From Diplocarpon mali (Eukaryota; Ascomycota; Leotiomycetes; Helotiales; Drepanopezizaceae): a stretch of 64,000 nt of DNA. Position 1 is the first letter of the stretch; each line of letters starts with the position of its first letter. Shown here piece by piece: positions 46,045 through 57,980 of this stretch. The stretch covers positions 1-64,000 of the forward strand of contig JAENRP010000249.1 of NCBI GenBank assembly GCA_024741835.1, written 5' to 3'. Below the pieces are notes generated by a model, which ran no database searches, was not told the origin of the DNA, and worked only from the letters and a program-made list of their open reading frames with translations. Made by a program: the position numbers and the translations under genes.

Positions 46045-48376
46045 ATGGAAGAGCGGTCTCCATCCATAGATAAGGGTGACAGCGCCCAGAAGCAGGCAGC
46101 ATGCCTCAACTGCCGGAAGAGTAAAACGAAGTGTGTGAAAGAGCCGGGCGAAGCCAAGTGTAAGAAGTGCGCGCAGACGGACGTGGAGTGCATGGTGCCG
46201 GATTATCGGGTTGGAAGGAAGAAGGGGGTGAAGAAGTACGTCTCAGTCCCTTTTGCTTAGGTTGAAAAAGACACTGTTGATCTGGAGAGTGCTGATGCGG
46301 GTTGGGATAGTAAACGAGATGGTCTCGAGAAAGCCGTGTATCGTGTCGAGCAGGCTATCAAGAAAGCCAGGACGCAGGAGAGCCAGTCCGAAGAAGATCA
46401 GAACACTTTGCACCTCCAGATTCTACTGAATGAAGCCCAGGGTGTACTTCCCGAGGTTCTAGTATCGGATGGCTGTACATTACCAGCGAATGAATTTCTT
46501 TCGGCCCAGCACCCAGGGCCTCCAGTCAGTCCCGTCAGAGATCCTGTATTTCCGCAGACGGCGAGCCCTGGTGATCAATACTCCCTTGATGATGCAGAAA
46601 ACCCACTGCAGCTCCTGGCCAGAGCTTCAGATCTGTCTGCGCCGTCGAAATCAGCCCTGAACACGATCCCAAGGCCGAGCTCAGGCCCACCGTCGACGGG
46701 TATTGGAGACCAGAAGCTTCGAGACTTCTTTGGCCCATTTCGCCCGAGCTTGGATGTTGGACCGGAGGTCGATCCAATTGACCTTGGGCTTGTTACGGAG
46801 GATGAGGCTGCAGTTTTGTTTACTTTGTAAGTCGCCCTCCTATATTCTTTACATATGCTCACATTCTAGCTTCTACGATAACCTATCTCATACTCGATGG
46901 GGCTTGGATCCGCTCCTTCATACTCCGCAATTCGTTCGCCGACAGTCTGCTTTCCTCTTCACTTCGATTATGGCCGGATCCGCTCTGTTCATACCAACAG
47001 CGGCAGCAGTTTCCAAACGACTCACATCTCACAGCAAGGTTCTGGTCCACAACCTCATGATCAAGCGAAATCGGTCCCCCGAGATTGTTCTTGGATTTAT
47101 GGTCAACATACCGTGGATGGCTCCTGGCCAACACTGGTCTGACGATGGCACTTGTTCTTACATGGCTTCGGCTCTGACTATTGCGATGGACATCTGCCTC
47201 AACAAGCTCATTGTCCCTCCCCCGAGTGATTCACTCGCTGGTATACAAGAGGGAAAGGCGCCCTCGGACTGCATCGCTGCCCGAAAGGCGTTGGAGCTTG
47301 ATGGTTTTCCAGAAGTTGATCCGACTTCAGATCTGGGGAGACGATTGCTTCGACGACGAGAGAGGATTTGGCTGGCACTATTTGTCTTGGATCGAGGGGT
47401 CTGTCTAGCGAGGGGGCGAAGCTTCACCGTTCCCCTCACCAAAATCATCGAACGCTGCGATAATTGGCACAAGTGCTCTATTGCTGATCGCTGGGACGGA
47501 TCTATCGTCTCATCCGCTGTGCTACGCAGAGATCTTGCAATGCTGATAACGCAAGTCAAGAAGACTTGCGACGGCAATCAGACGTACCCTATTAGTGGAG
47601 ATATCATTGCTCAGTCCCTCCAGGAAATGATTGATGGCTTCTTCAACAACTGGTACTCGAGCTGGGCTTTTGCTATAGGAGGCATGAAAGATAATTCCAT
47701 CCCACCGTACGTCGAGATCCTCGTCACACATGGCAGACTATCAATTTACAGCAGCGTTGTCAACCATCCCACCGCATCGACGGAAGCAAAAGGTTTCTTT
47801 CGAGCCGCGGGTCTCTCATCCGCTCTGAATGTGCTCCGTGCTGCAGTCCAAGGCGAGGACCGTCTCAAGTCCATGCCCAATAACACTTCCATCATGATAT
47901 CCTTCGCAGCCTGCTTCGCCTTCTATCTTAGCACAGTCGGCTCAACCGGTACCATGAGCCTAACACCCAGCATCGGCCGACTCATCGAAGAATCCGCTGG
48001 CGTCCTCGAAAGAATTGGTTCCACCCCGGCCCACCGTAATGGGGCGTCAGCCCTGTACGGGCGGCACCTGCGTGAAGTCGTCGGTGCTTCGCCTCAAGTT
48101 TCTAAGAGCGGAGCCCAGGGCGCCAGTCATGCTCAGACAGATCCTGTGCAGAACTCGGCTATACAGGAGCCTGCTCAAGCCTATCGGACTCAACCTATGT
48201 CTCCTGGCATATCGGAGCTGCTGAACTTTTCAGCTATGTCGGACAATCAGATAAACGAGGCTATCCATTACGCGGGAAAGGAGTGGGAAATTTTCCCCCC
48301 CAGTTTGCGTACGGATGATCAGACGGCGCTTGATTGGCTGGATTGGTTCAACATGGACATTAATGTTAGAGGATAA
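46045..48376 (+). CDS. Zn2Cys6 transcription factor, PrtT-like
   Basis: Exons 46045-46235, 46311-46826 and 46870-48376 join in frame for 737 residues. The zinc cluster is ACLNCRKSKTKC...CKKCAQTDVEC with spacing C-x2-C-x6-C-x8-C-x2-C-x6-C. The first splice restores GVKNKRDGLEKAVYRVEQA, a linker and coiled-coil that I recall from PrtT, the activator of secreted proteases in aspergilli. The second restores LFTFFYDNLSHTRWGLDP. The middle region has VNIPWMAPGQHWSDDGTCSY and LLRRRERIWLALFVLDRGVCLARGR. The family call to PrtT-like is from memory; targets in this fungus are unknown. The preferred start is the first ATG in the frame; a longer frame upstream begins only with TTG. The gene is isolated between repeat-rich blocks. 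Confidence 0.82.
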
Positions 48377-49390
48377 GGTGCCACTCCCCTTCTCCAAAAT
48401 CTACGCCGTTCTCGAAGCACAGCATGTGCATTGAAAATGTTATCTCAATATTCTGATATGTGGCGAGCATTAGGCCGTGTGTCATTGAGAATTTGCTTCC
48501 CGTTTGAGACAGCTGGATATTGGCTCGAATACGTCAGTCTCTCTGCCTAGAAAGCGGTTTTGGAGTTGACGGGTACCGACACGGCTGTTCGTTCAGTACA
48601 GGAGGCTCTGCCAGTGCGAACAGACCAGCTTCATGCCTCAGTCCGCTTGAAAGACATGGAATACCTTGGGTTACCATCTCAAATTTTTGACGTTAAGTGA
48701 CACCACGTGGTGCAAGCTCGAAGCTCTCCTCCGGCACGTCATGAAGCTGCGTCCGCTACACCTTGCCCATATCCTCTTCAAATCGAGCACGGTATTCCAA
48801 GTTGTGCTCCGTGCTGACGATTCAGACCCCGTGGAGTCGTTCCCTTGGAGTGAAGTATTGAGTATCGCTGATCTTGACTTCTCGTGAGATTGGATCGAGC
48901 GGAGTTTGGCTGACTTCTTCGGGAACGCGTGTGGAGTTGTTGGATACCAAACGAGGTCATCATAGCACAGCATTTACGATCCAGTTGGCTTCTTGAATTT
49001 CTTCGAAATCCCTGACAAATTTGTCTAAACCATGGATATCTCCTTGCATTGCGCTTTCTAAGTCCATCTTCTGCCGTGCAGCCTTTCTGGCATGGCCAAA
49101 TGTTATAAAATCCGTCTCGCATACTGTAGATTAGTAAGTTGAGGTATAGCAAAAAGCTACAATAAGCAGGAAATCTAGCAGGAAAGATTTCAAGGAAACT
49201 CTATGGCTCCGCTATAGAGGAATCAGAGGCAATTCAAGCTTCACGAAAGGGAAGAAATTTGTGAGCTTTGTCTAGGATATATTTAGGTATTAAATAGATT
49301 CCCTCTCTGTAATATGCTCACTTCAAAGAGCCCTTTAAGCACTAGAACTTAAGCTCGCCAAGCCTCGCTTAGGTCCTATGTCAATATATC
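48377..49390. other. Gene-poor region downstream of the PrtT-like gene
   Basis: Short ORFs overlap on both strands near 48670-49150, none with recognisable features. The end becomes AT-rich as it nears repeat copy B. Confidence 0.5.
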
Positions 49391-50106
49391 TAGTTTTTTC
49401 CCTATTAATATGCTATATTAGTTTAAAACTATATAGTATAAGCGGTAAACACTATATTCGGACTAGATATAAGGAGAAAGCTAGTATGGAAAACTCCTTG
49501 CGATGTACTGCTAAGCCTATTTTACCTATAGTTCTTGATTCCTTAGATAAGAGTCTAACCTATACCTTAGTCGATAGTATTCCCTCTAGGTCTCGGGCAA
49601 GTATATTCTTAGAAGATGCCTTGATAAATATACTCGCCTGAAGTTCTATGTTCTAAGATAAGCCCTTTTCGCTAATTGTGGCTATTTATCTGATTATATT
49701 CAGCATTCTCCTACTTAGCGGCAGCTCTCAGTTATAACCCTTTTTATAAATTATATCTAAAATTATTGAAGTATACCCTTTTCCTTCTTCTCCTATTCCT
49801 ACTTATATACTACAACTTGCTTTTTTCCCATTTACATCTTTTGTTAGGCTTTTCTTTTGATTATAGGTGCATACTTAAATAATCCTATAATACGCAAGTA
49901 GACGTCGAAAATAAAGGGTATTTATAAAAGAGGTAGTATAATGGAGAGAAGGAATTTCATTTCGACATTTTCGAAAGTTCTAGCTTTATTTAACTTAGGG
50001 GTTGATTATTCTGTAATTGAAAGAACTCAATCTCGGCTTTACAGATTCTTAAAGAGTCTGCAGGTCCGTACGAGACACCGCGTATAGGTGTTGACTCGTC
50101 GTCTCT
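49391..50106 (+). repeat. Dispersed repeat family, copy B (decayed)
   Basis: It matches copies A and C along its length: a T-run then TTAATATGCTATATTAG, AAGGAGAAAGCTAGTATGG, TTCCTTAGATAAGAGTCTAA, ATACGCAAGTAGACGTCGAA, and GCTTTACAGATTCTTAAAG then CAGGTCCGTACGAGACACCG. It ends near GACTCGTCGTCTC. It is shorter than copy A because of deletions and very AT-rich. Differences between copies are mainly C/T and G/A changes. Confidence 0.75.
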
Positions 50107-50576
50107 CTATACATCTAGTTCATTTACTTGAATAACAATACAGTGACTGACGCTTGGAGTAGGTCTGCTAAGGCAAGCAAAGATTGATACCTGAAATTTA
50201 CATATGAAAGACACAGGGATCAATGATCAATAGGGACTTCGTAGCTGGCATATAGGCTTTTGTACTAGCTAGAAGAGATACTGTATCAATTACTAAGAAA
50301 CTAGTAACACAGGGTCAGTTCAAAATTTTGTAGCAAGCGAAGCCATTTCTTCCAAGAGAATTAGAATATGACTGCGGATTAACATTATAAGCAAGTTGTT
50401 TTGAAATGAGCAAGATTACTAGAAGATGGACTGAATAATCAAAGTGATTATTTGAGTGTAAACCCAAAGTCAAGTGTATGACGTTTACTAATACAACTGA
50501 ATGACTAGACTCTATAAAGCTTTAGCAGAGCAACTTATATCCTTACTAATATAGCAAATTTAATCAAATTGAGATT

Positions 50577-50881
50577 GTATTTGTTAAGAATAGGGCCAGG
50601 GTCACATTAGAGGCACGTGATAGGAGTCGCTCAAGGCAGGAGGCAAGGCGGGAGGGTAGGCATCTACCCTTGCCTAAAGAAGGGGCGGTGAGTAGGGCAG
50701 TAAAGAAAGCGGCCGCATCAGGTGCGCGCTAGTAGAGGGGCAGTTCTTCTACTTAGAGCTCTGCCTCTCTTGAGAGCAACCCCTGCTCCACATCTTTTCT
50801 TCTACCTACGTTGCGTACCCCTTAAGGCAATACAACGCCTTTCTCCATTTGGTTCTCATGAGGGTCAACCGTAACAATATT
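50577..50881. mobile_element. Probable solo LTR with degenerate 5-bp target duplication
   Basis: A 295-bp GC-richer island (50582-50876) sits in AT-rich DNA. It begins TGTTAAG and ends CGTAACA, so it has the inverted TGTTA...TAACA ends of LTRs. The flanking pentamers are GTATT (50577-50581) and ATATT (50877-50881), a 4 of 5 match that one G-to-A change would make perfect. No internal retrotransposon genes are present, as in solo LTRs left by recombination. The strand of the element is not determined. Confidence 0.6.
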
Positions 50882-51010
50882 AGTCAACCATAAACTTGGT
50901 AGAGTGTTTCAAGCTGAGTTACAGTGCAAAATTTAGAAAATACAAATAGATATCTATCACTCTTTACTGAGCAAACTAAACACATTTGATGGGTTGTGAG
51001 ATGTTCCCGT

Positions 51011-51173
51011 GTTTCTGCATGTACAGAAGGGGGTTTAGTGTGGGTCTCGTCCACCCCCCCTNNNNNNNNNNNNNNNNNNNNNNNNNNNNNNNNNNNNNNN
51101 NNNNNNNNNNNNNNNNNNNNNNNNNNNNNNNNNNNNNNNNNNNNNNNNNNNNNNCCCCCTTCCGTACAGAAAC
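51011..51173. repeat. Inverted repeat enclosing the assembly gap
   Basis: The left arm, 51011-51033 (GTTTCTGCATGTACAGAAGG and on into GGG), pairs with the right arm, 51155-51173 (CCCCCTTCCGTACAGAAAC), apart from one mismatch and a three-base indel. The gap of 93 N (51062-51154) lies between them, also flanked by C-runs. A strong hairpin may be why the sequence was not resolved. Confidence 0.7.
51062..51154. other. Assembly gap (93 N)
   Basis: This is a run of undetermined bases. True length is unknown. ORFs crossing it are not meaningful. Confidence 0.99.
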
Positions 51174-51436
51174 CTCGGTAAATAGTCGTTTCACCTAAAA
51201 CTAAAGCTAAGGTAGTTAGTGCCTCGGCTAGCGGAAAAATGTCAGACCGCCACCGACATGAAGATCCAGGCTCGAAGTTCAAGCGCAAACCAGTTCTCAA
51301 GACCAGAATCCTCAGTTCGTTCGAACGATACGAGAATGACGATAAAGACTTGCCCATAATACCTATTCCCAACGACTGCAACCATCTTCAAATCCCCGAG
51401 CGCTCCTGTTTTCCTGCTTCGAAAGCCTCAGAAGGA

Positions 51437-52357
51437 ATGGATCCGTTCGAGGTACGCGTACGCTTCACTAGCTTTCTATCGAGTATGACTGCCAGCGTTA
51501 CCAGCTCGAATAAAGCAGCACAGTACGCCTTGAAGTTTCGAGATCTGGATGAGGATTTGCATTCGTGCATTTTAGAGCAGCTAGAGAGAGTACGTACCTT
51601 CTTACCTGGAGGGAAAACTGGGCGTCGAGTGGTGTATCGTGTTCACTCGATATCCTGACCTGGCTGTATCTGCCTCGAGGCTTGGGATTGGTCAAGAGCA
51701 AGGACGAAGGCAAATTTCTAACTGCCCGACCAGAATGGCAATTCAATGAATAACCGTGCCAACATCATGTACTTTATCGAGCACCTATGCGATATGGCAG
51801 CACGCGAGAATCACTACGACTACATCCGCATGATGCAACGCGACATTCTCCGTATAGTTGATGCCGTTGCCCCTGAACATGGAGCTGGTGCGGCCAACGT
51901 CAAAGTCGTGCGCAGAGTCCTTCAAGCCCTTCAGACCAAGTCTTTCTTGCTTGAACAAACCGTTTCTGAAATTGAAGAATTGCTACGGGAGCGCGATACT
52001 CTGCCAGACACGGATGTCGATATGGACTTGGACTCTAATGCCACTTCAAGAGGAAAGAGTAATGCTGCGCCGAAATTGGAGAAGAAGCAGGTTGAGCAGC
52101 GGATTGAGGAAGACCGAGAACGTCACAAGAGACTGCGGGAGAATATATGGGCGATTCCGAAGATGGGTAGTGCTGGGGTCACGGAAGATGAGTTTGACAA
52201 GTTGTGGGACGAGACCAGTGACCTTGGGGAGGATGATTTTGAACTCTATGCTGAGGAAGCTGCGGAGCGAGCGAAGTGTGCGGCAGAGTGGAGAGACGAG
52301 TTCACGAAGAAGTCCACAGGCACCGAAGGGAATGGACCGGGGCATGGTCAGCTCTGA
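51437..52357 (+). CDS. CTK3: CTD kinase subunit gamma (CTDK-I subunit 3)
   Basis: It is the third subunit of the kinase complex that phosphorylates the RNA polymerase II C-terminal domain in the nucleus. Exons 51437-51589 and 51734-52357 give 258 residues. The first exon starts MDPFEVRVRFTSFLSSMTAS, the typical Ctk3 start and a CID-like N-terminal domain. The splice restores LEQLERNGNSMNNRANIMYF, followed by IEHLCDMAAREN and YIRMMQRDI. The C-terminal part is charged and ends in acidic and coiled-coil-like sequence (ERHKRLRENIWAIPKM). An in-frame ATG at 51239 would add 66 residues of low similarity; the conserved start at 51437 is preferred. The intron is 144 nt, long for this window. The gap lies 280 bp upstream. 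Confidence 0.88.
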
Positions 52358-52685
52358 GGGTCGGTCAGGTGTTGGCTTTCGGTGTGGGTGGCTCGGTATC
52401 GCAGGCGTCGGGGCTACGGACTTTCTATCTAACATCTTTCTAGGTTCGTGGATGGTGGAGCGTGTCCCATTTGAAAAATCTTATTTTTGGCTATAGCTGC
52501 ATGCGACTCATGCTGCGCAACATTGCGGCTCTTGCCCTGTGCCTACAAATAACGAACATCCTCAACCATCTGAGGCCGAACCAGAGCAGAATAAACCAAG
52601 GTAAGCCAAACGCATTTCAACTCCTGAGATCGAAACCTGTTAACAGCAACCTCACTAGATGTCGTACCAAAACAGACAAATTTCA
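52358..52685. other. Short intergenic region between convergent CTK3 and UstYa-like pseudogene
   Basis: This is 3' flanking sequence only. No feature is recognised. Confidence 0.5.
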
Positions 52686-53978
52686 TCACTTCCCGCCCTT
52701 CTGCGACCTCGCAAGCTCGGCTAGATCCTCTAGACCCTCAAACGACTCCGGCCCTTTCAAATCAATACTATCACACACGCTGTAATTTGTTCTCTTTGGT
52801 ACCACGACATCGTTGAGCGATCCCTCAGGGTAGAACGGGTTCACCAACAGCTTCTGCTCGCTAAGAAGCGAAAACCTACGCTTGTGTGTCTCCTGCAGCA
52901 AATCCAAGTCGACGCACACGTGCTCTTTATGGCCAACGTGTCTTGGATACTTCTTCGTGATGCGGCCGGGAGTTTCAGGCCAGTAGAAGTAGTACATGGG
53001 CATGTCGCCCTGGCAAATGAGGGCTTATCGGATGCTGGGGATGGAAGTCGTTAGCAATTATGCTTGGTTTCGATGTTTCTCCGGGCTCTGCCTTAGACAG
53101 GAGGGCTTACATGTCAAAGCAGTGGTCCACGTGCACATTGATTTGGTTGGGTCCTGGTGGGACACTGTCATAATCATCGATATAGACGTTCGGAAACATT
53201 GCTCGACGAAGCGCGTACTACCAGTATCGCGCGTCAGCTACAATCCAGATATACAGCGAGAAAAAGGAAAGTTCAACGAACCAAACAGTGCAGGTTATGA
53301 AACACGAGGGTTCAGCCGTACACGTCGCCAGAGCCGTCTGCCAGCTCGGTCGATTCGAAGCCAGCTGCCTTTGCTTCGTCTTTATGGACGCGCTGATGCA
53401 TATCTGTATATCTCGTGGTCAACGTTGGATACATGCCTTGAGAAGGGTCGTCTTACACTCGATCAGCTCGTTCCATGCTACGTCGAGCTCGGGTCTCGGG
53501 TGGCCTTTGTACTTCAAGTTCTCTGGCTCCGTAGTGTAGAACTCGTCACCCAGAATTTGAAGTCGGTACTCCACCGGACTCCTCGTAATGGCTTCCGAGA
53601 CTCTCCGTCAGCCAACATCCTCTCAGCACGAAAGCAAAAGCGAGATCAACGCATGGCAAAGGGCGGCATACCATGGGTGGGCAGTTTAGGCAGTACTTTC
53701 TCTCCAGAGTGCTGCCCTAGTTTGAAGATTACGGGCAATAGAGCCCATGGTAGCAGAATGGCAACAGCAAGAATAGCTTTGCAGGTTGTGTGTTTGACTG
53801 CAGGGAGAAGTCTGTCGTGCAAAGACTTGCTGGGTTCGTAGGCGTGGTCTTCCTCTGGATAGTCGGGGTCGCTCAAGAGTGTTGCTGAGCTGGAACTTGA
53901 ATGCCCATCGTTGGGAACTGTGCCGCCTACTAGAGGGGAGTAGAGGGGTGAAAACTTGGAAATTTGGAGGTATGGTGG
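52686..53978 (-). pseudogene. UstYa-like (DUF3328) oxidase family gene, inactivated
   Basis: UstYa-type proteins are single-pass membrane enzymes of fungal peptide and other secondary metabolism. This copy has the N-terminal YSPL motif, a membrane segment (ILAVAILLPWALLPVIF), then YRLQILGDEFYTTEPENL, the first HxxHC-type motif (FHNLHC), the second (HVDHC) and KEHVCVDLD near the end. Exons can be threaded in order with good splice sites, but three defects remain. An in-frame TGA lies at 53312-53314 just before FHNLHC. An in-frame TAA lies at 53025-53027 just after HVDHC. No in-frame ATG lies between the upstream stop at 53979-53981 and the membrane segment. Both stop codons can be explained by C-to-T changes in a CpA context, the signature of RIP. 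An upstream exon could still supply a start codon, but the stops remain. Confidence 0.8.
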
Positions 53979-56079
53979 TTATTAGGACGCGAGGAAGATT
54001 GGGACTGGTTGGGTATGGTTGCAACTGCTTCAGTACGGTAATGAGTTAAGGTTGCCATTGCTGATGGTCGAACGGGAGACCATATGACTACCTAAGATTC
54101 CTATTTGAACTGCCAATGCTTTCCTGCCGCGCATTTCGCATGCTGTCAGACACTACTCATGGGTAGTGGGGATCTGATGCTTGTTTTCGTGACGTGCGAC
54201 TTTTCGGTGTTGACAAGCTCACTCGCTGCACTTACCCCTCACTTACGCGCATTTTGTAGGTCCGAGCTGAGGGAGGAGTCAGAGTCGGTCAAGCCCAAAG
54301 ATGTGCTGTTACTCGAAAGCGCGCTGCAGAGTAAGAGATTTAGAAGAAGTGTTTGCGTCTTGACTTTGGCCAGATATCTTAACGAGAGGGAGCAGAACAT
54401 ACGAAGAGCCAGTACGCTTGGCAGCAGTTCAGTTCCTGGCGCAGGCTTTTTGGGCAAAGGTCTCGGCGCTCCGAAAAGCAGGGTCCTAAGGAATACGCAA
54501 GACCCGGGGCACCAGGATCATCAACTGTGAGGTCGACTTTTCGACACCCGCTGCCCGCTCGAGCATGTCACCGGTCTTCAGATTAGATGCAGGAGAGAGC
54601 TATGCCAGGCGTCTGCCCTCTCTATCTTTCTCTCAACCCCCCAATACATCTCAGCGGGAGAAGGTCGTAGGCTACCTTGCCCAGTGTTTACACCTCGCTT
54701 AAGTTGTACCCGTGAACCCCCTACCATCAAAAAGCTTAAATTCTCGCCATCACGTCTTCAGCCCGGGCTCGTCTCTACGGCGAAACTCTCTCGCGCGATA
54801 AGAGGACCGCAGGACTCTGAATACTTCGTCGAAAAAGTCGATCCGAAAGGTGGGATGCGGTACGTCTGTGCGGATGAGAAGACACGGGGGCGGACATGAG
54901 ACGCAGATCTGGTAATTTTGCGAGGACGAGCGCGAATGAAATCTCGACCCGGTGAAAGATCAGGCTTGACCGAGGACGTGTTTTCGAACGTCCGGATGAT
55001 TAACGTGCGAGCAGAGCGTATTGCGGGCCTGTCACGAGTTGGGAGTTCCCTTTTAGTCATGTGGATTCAGATTGATCAGAAGCTCTAGAATGGCAGAGCG
55101 TCTGGTCGGTTTGCAAGCTCTGCAATTTGGAGGATCTGATATGAATGAATGATTACATCATATTGTATTACGCCTTGTGCAAGCTCCATGGAGAAAACGC
55201 GTCCGCCATCCAAGCACATCGAGTATCAGCCGAAGCCCGAGGCTTACATATATATCTAAGCCATCCACCCAATAAAACCCACCAACAGAGATAGTAACTG
55301 AGACAGAAACCAAGCGCCCCCTCGGACAGCATATACCACGCACCGCAAGCCAGCAAAAAAAAAAAAAAAGGCGAGGCAAAGCATCATGATCATGCGGTCG
55401 AAATCAAGCTAACACCAAAACCCATCTCCGAATCAAACTCCACCTGTAGCTCCAGCAAAAGAATACAAATACGGAAAGATTACCAGCGCCAAGACATCAG
55501 CAGTAGACATCCCTACAGAAAAGAGCAGGATATCCAGAAACCGAACAGCGAAAGTAAAGGCTAATAGCGTGGATCAATAGAGCAACTTGTACATGGTCCT
55601 TTATCCTTGGTGGAAGAGATCACGAGATAATGAAGTAGACTTTCCATCCATGCTGGTAAGCAACCGCTCATATCAGGTTCATGCCCGCTGAACACCCCGT
55701 CCCAGCACTCAAGATCAAAAGCGTACTCTGCTGTGCAAGAAACATCCATAGAATAGAGCTCTGTCCGAAACTTTTTAGCACGGAAAACGAAGGTGGCGCA
55801 CATGGAGTACAGCTCCTTGCCTATGCCGTTGTGTGGCATCGCAGCGAAAGCAGGCTAATCTGCCTCGGCAGCATTCTGGGGACAGGTAACTGAACAGCCA
55901 GAAGATGGCGAGACGACAGAAGAGTCAGGCTCGGTAGGAGACAGAGGGCGGTCAGGCGTGGAACCGGACTGTCGACAGGCTTTCGGACGACTCCATGGCA
56001 GAGGCGTCGCCTTACTCAGTGGCTGTCTATCCGAACGTACCTGTCTCGCATATTCGTCACACATTAAATGCCAAAAACT
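53979..56079. other. Intergenic region with small unassigned ORFs
   Basis: Two plus-strand frames, 54105-54530 (141 codons, Arg/Ser-rich second half) and 54684-54899 (71 codons), have no recognisable family and could be chance or remnants. The sequence 55150-56070 is probably 3' flank of velB. An A-run of 14 bases lies near 55356-55369. I make no gene call. Confidence 0.45.
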
Positions 56080-57802
56080 TTAGTCTTCCTCGTCCCTATC
56101 CCTGTCTCCCTTTCCAGGACCTTCCTTACGAATGGGGATTTTTATGCCCTGTGTAGCGAAACATTTGCTAAGAGGAGTGCTCTCGACGACACCTGGAAAC
56201 TTCTTGGCCGAGTGAACTTGAAAGATATCGCTAAAGCACGACGCGAGAACAGGCGTTTTGCCAGTATTCACTTTCTGAGCGCTCCCATGCGAGCCAGGCG
56301 AGGATGGGATACCGACATCGACGAACGAAAAGCGGAGACTAGATGCGTTAGCTTCGTCGTATTATGGAGTAAGAGGGGCCTGACCGGAAAGAACCTTCAG
56401 TTCTGACGGAGAGATCTTGAAGGACGAACCAGATTCCGATCTTGTCGTCGTAGTCTGTCAATCGAAATGCGCTGGCCGAGAGGCTGCCGATCAGGTTGCG
56501 AGTGAACATGCCTTGAGGTGAGCTGTGTCCCGCATGTCCTCTCGCGACTGCCATTTCCTGGGGGGTGTATGGTCTTGAGGGCATAGGCGCGTATTGATGA
56601 GAAGGTGGCTGTTGGTTCGGGGGAGGGTAATCCACGTGTGCAGAAATGGGCCCGTTTTGATAGTACCCAGTTTGTGAGCCTGGTTGAGAATAGCCGTTTG
56701 ACGGAGCGTAAGATTGACCGCTGGTATGTGGTGGATATTGTCCAGTGGAAGGTTGTGCGTACTGTGTGTTGGGAGCATGTGACGGGTAGGCCTGTTCGTG
56801 AGCAGATTGCTGATAGTTCTGCCCGTTTATAGGTTGCGGGTAGCTGTTATGCTGGTTGAATCCTGATTGCGGAGCTCCCTGTTGGCCAGAGTAGGGATTA
56901 ACCTGTGGCGGGCCTGGAAATGAGCTGTAGGGGCCGACTTGCTGTTGGTGTCCAGGCTCGTAAGCGTTTTGTTGGGGCACATTGTGCTGGTAAGCCGGAG
57001 CCGGATGGTTGACACTCTCCGAATAATTCACGGGGGGGGTTGTGGCCGATATGGCTGGAGATGTCGAGTGTCGGACGAGGTTGACTTCTTGGGTACCGCT
57101 CGAAGACCAGAGATCCACGTTTATGACAAACATATTGTACACGACTTCGCTACGGGGCGTGAGCTTTGCCTCAATCTAGAAGAGCCACAGCGAGAACCTA
57201 CTTGGAATCGACCTCCTTGCCGGTCTTCACATCTGTTATGACCAGCTGGACGCACGGCGGAGGAGTGATGGGACGACGATCCTATCAATCTCTTAGCAAT
57301 CATACTGTGGCCGGAGATCTCCACCACGTGGGCATACCTTGTCGCCAAAGCCACACATACGGGCTCGTTTCGGTTCTTGCCTGACAAAGAGTCTGGAGGA
57401 ATCAGCAAAGGCCCGATATGTTCAAGCATTGAGAGCATTAGCATACTCGTATCTCCTTCCGTCTACCACTTTGGAGAACGACATGGGCTCCGCGGGCACT
57501 GGCTGTATTCCTGGCGCGAGAGGCACGCTTCCGCTCGCAGAATGTACGGGGGTGGGCCCAGCTTGTGTTTGCTCCAGCGCAGGCCTCGAGCCGGGAGGGG
57601 GAGGGAGACCGTGCGGTTGGTAATTGCTCAGAGCTGGGTCGGTATGCGAGGGCTGCTGGGTGTGGCTCTGATACCCTGGATACTGCGCCATGTGCGCACC
57701 ATTCTGCGCCGGCCGGTACATCTGATCGTGCGTGTTGGGGATCTGGGATCGGTAGATGTTGTGTGGAGGAGGAGATTGGGATTGCTGCGCAAAGGTCTTC
57801 AT
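56080..57802 (-). CDS. velB: VelB velvet-family regulator
   Basis: This velvet-domain transcription factor partners with VeA and VosA to control development and secondary metabolism; it moves between cytoplasm and nucleus. Exons 57802-57447, 57392-57338, 57281-57202, 57149-56385 and 56338-56080 give 504 residues. The N terminus is Gln/Pro-rich. The velvet domain begins near GRRYELFVRQEPKRARMCGF and continues with DRRPITPPPCVQLVITD and NEVVYNMFVINVDLW. A long Gln/Pro/Ser/Tyr-rich insert of roughly 170 residues follows, as is known for VelB but longer than in aspergilli. The domain resumes at MFTRNLIGSLSASAFRLTD, DDKIGIWFVLQDLSVRTEG and ends with FQVHSAKKFPGVVESTPLS. Intron branch sites and donors are regular. 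The ATG at 57802 is the first methionine of that frame after an upstream T/C-rich leader. Confidence 0.94.
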
Positions 57803-57980
57803 CGTGGGGGAGAGCCGCAAGATGGTGAAAGATTGGTGAAGGGCAGATACTGTCGACCAAAACGCGATAGCAGCTCGGGCACCAGGGCTGCGTCGCTCGA
57901 GAAGCTGGAACTGACTCGGTGGGAAGATGATTCTCGGAGGCCTTGGACGGCGAGAAGAGAATTCGGGGCCGGGAAGCTGA

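Noticed and set aside
50884..51381. ORFs crossing the N gap
   Set aside because: They depend on undetermined bases.
54105..54899. A small two-exon gene
   Set aside because: No start context, family or splice pair could be supported; kept only as an unassigned stretch.
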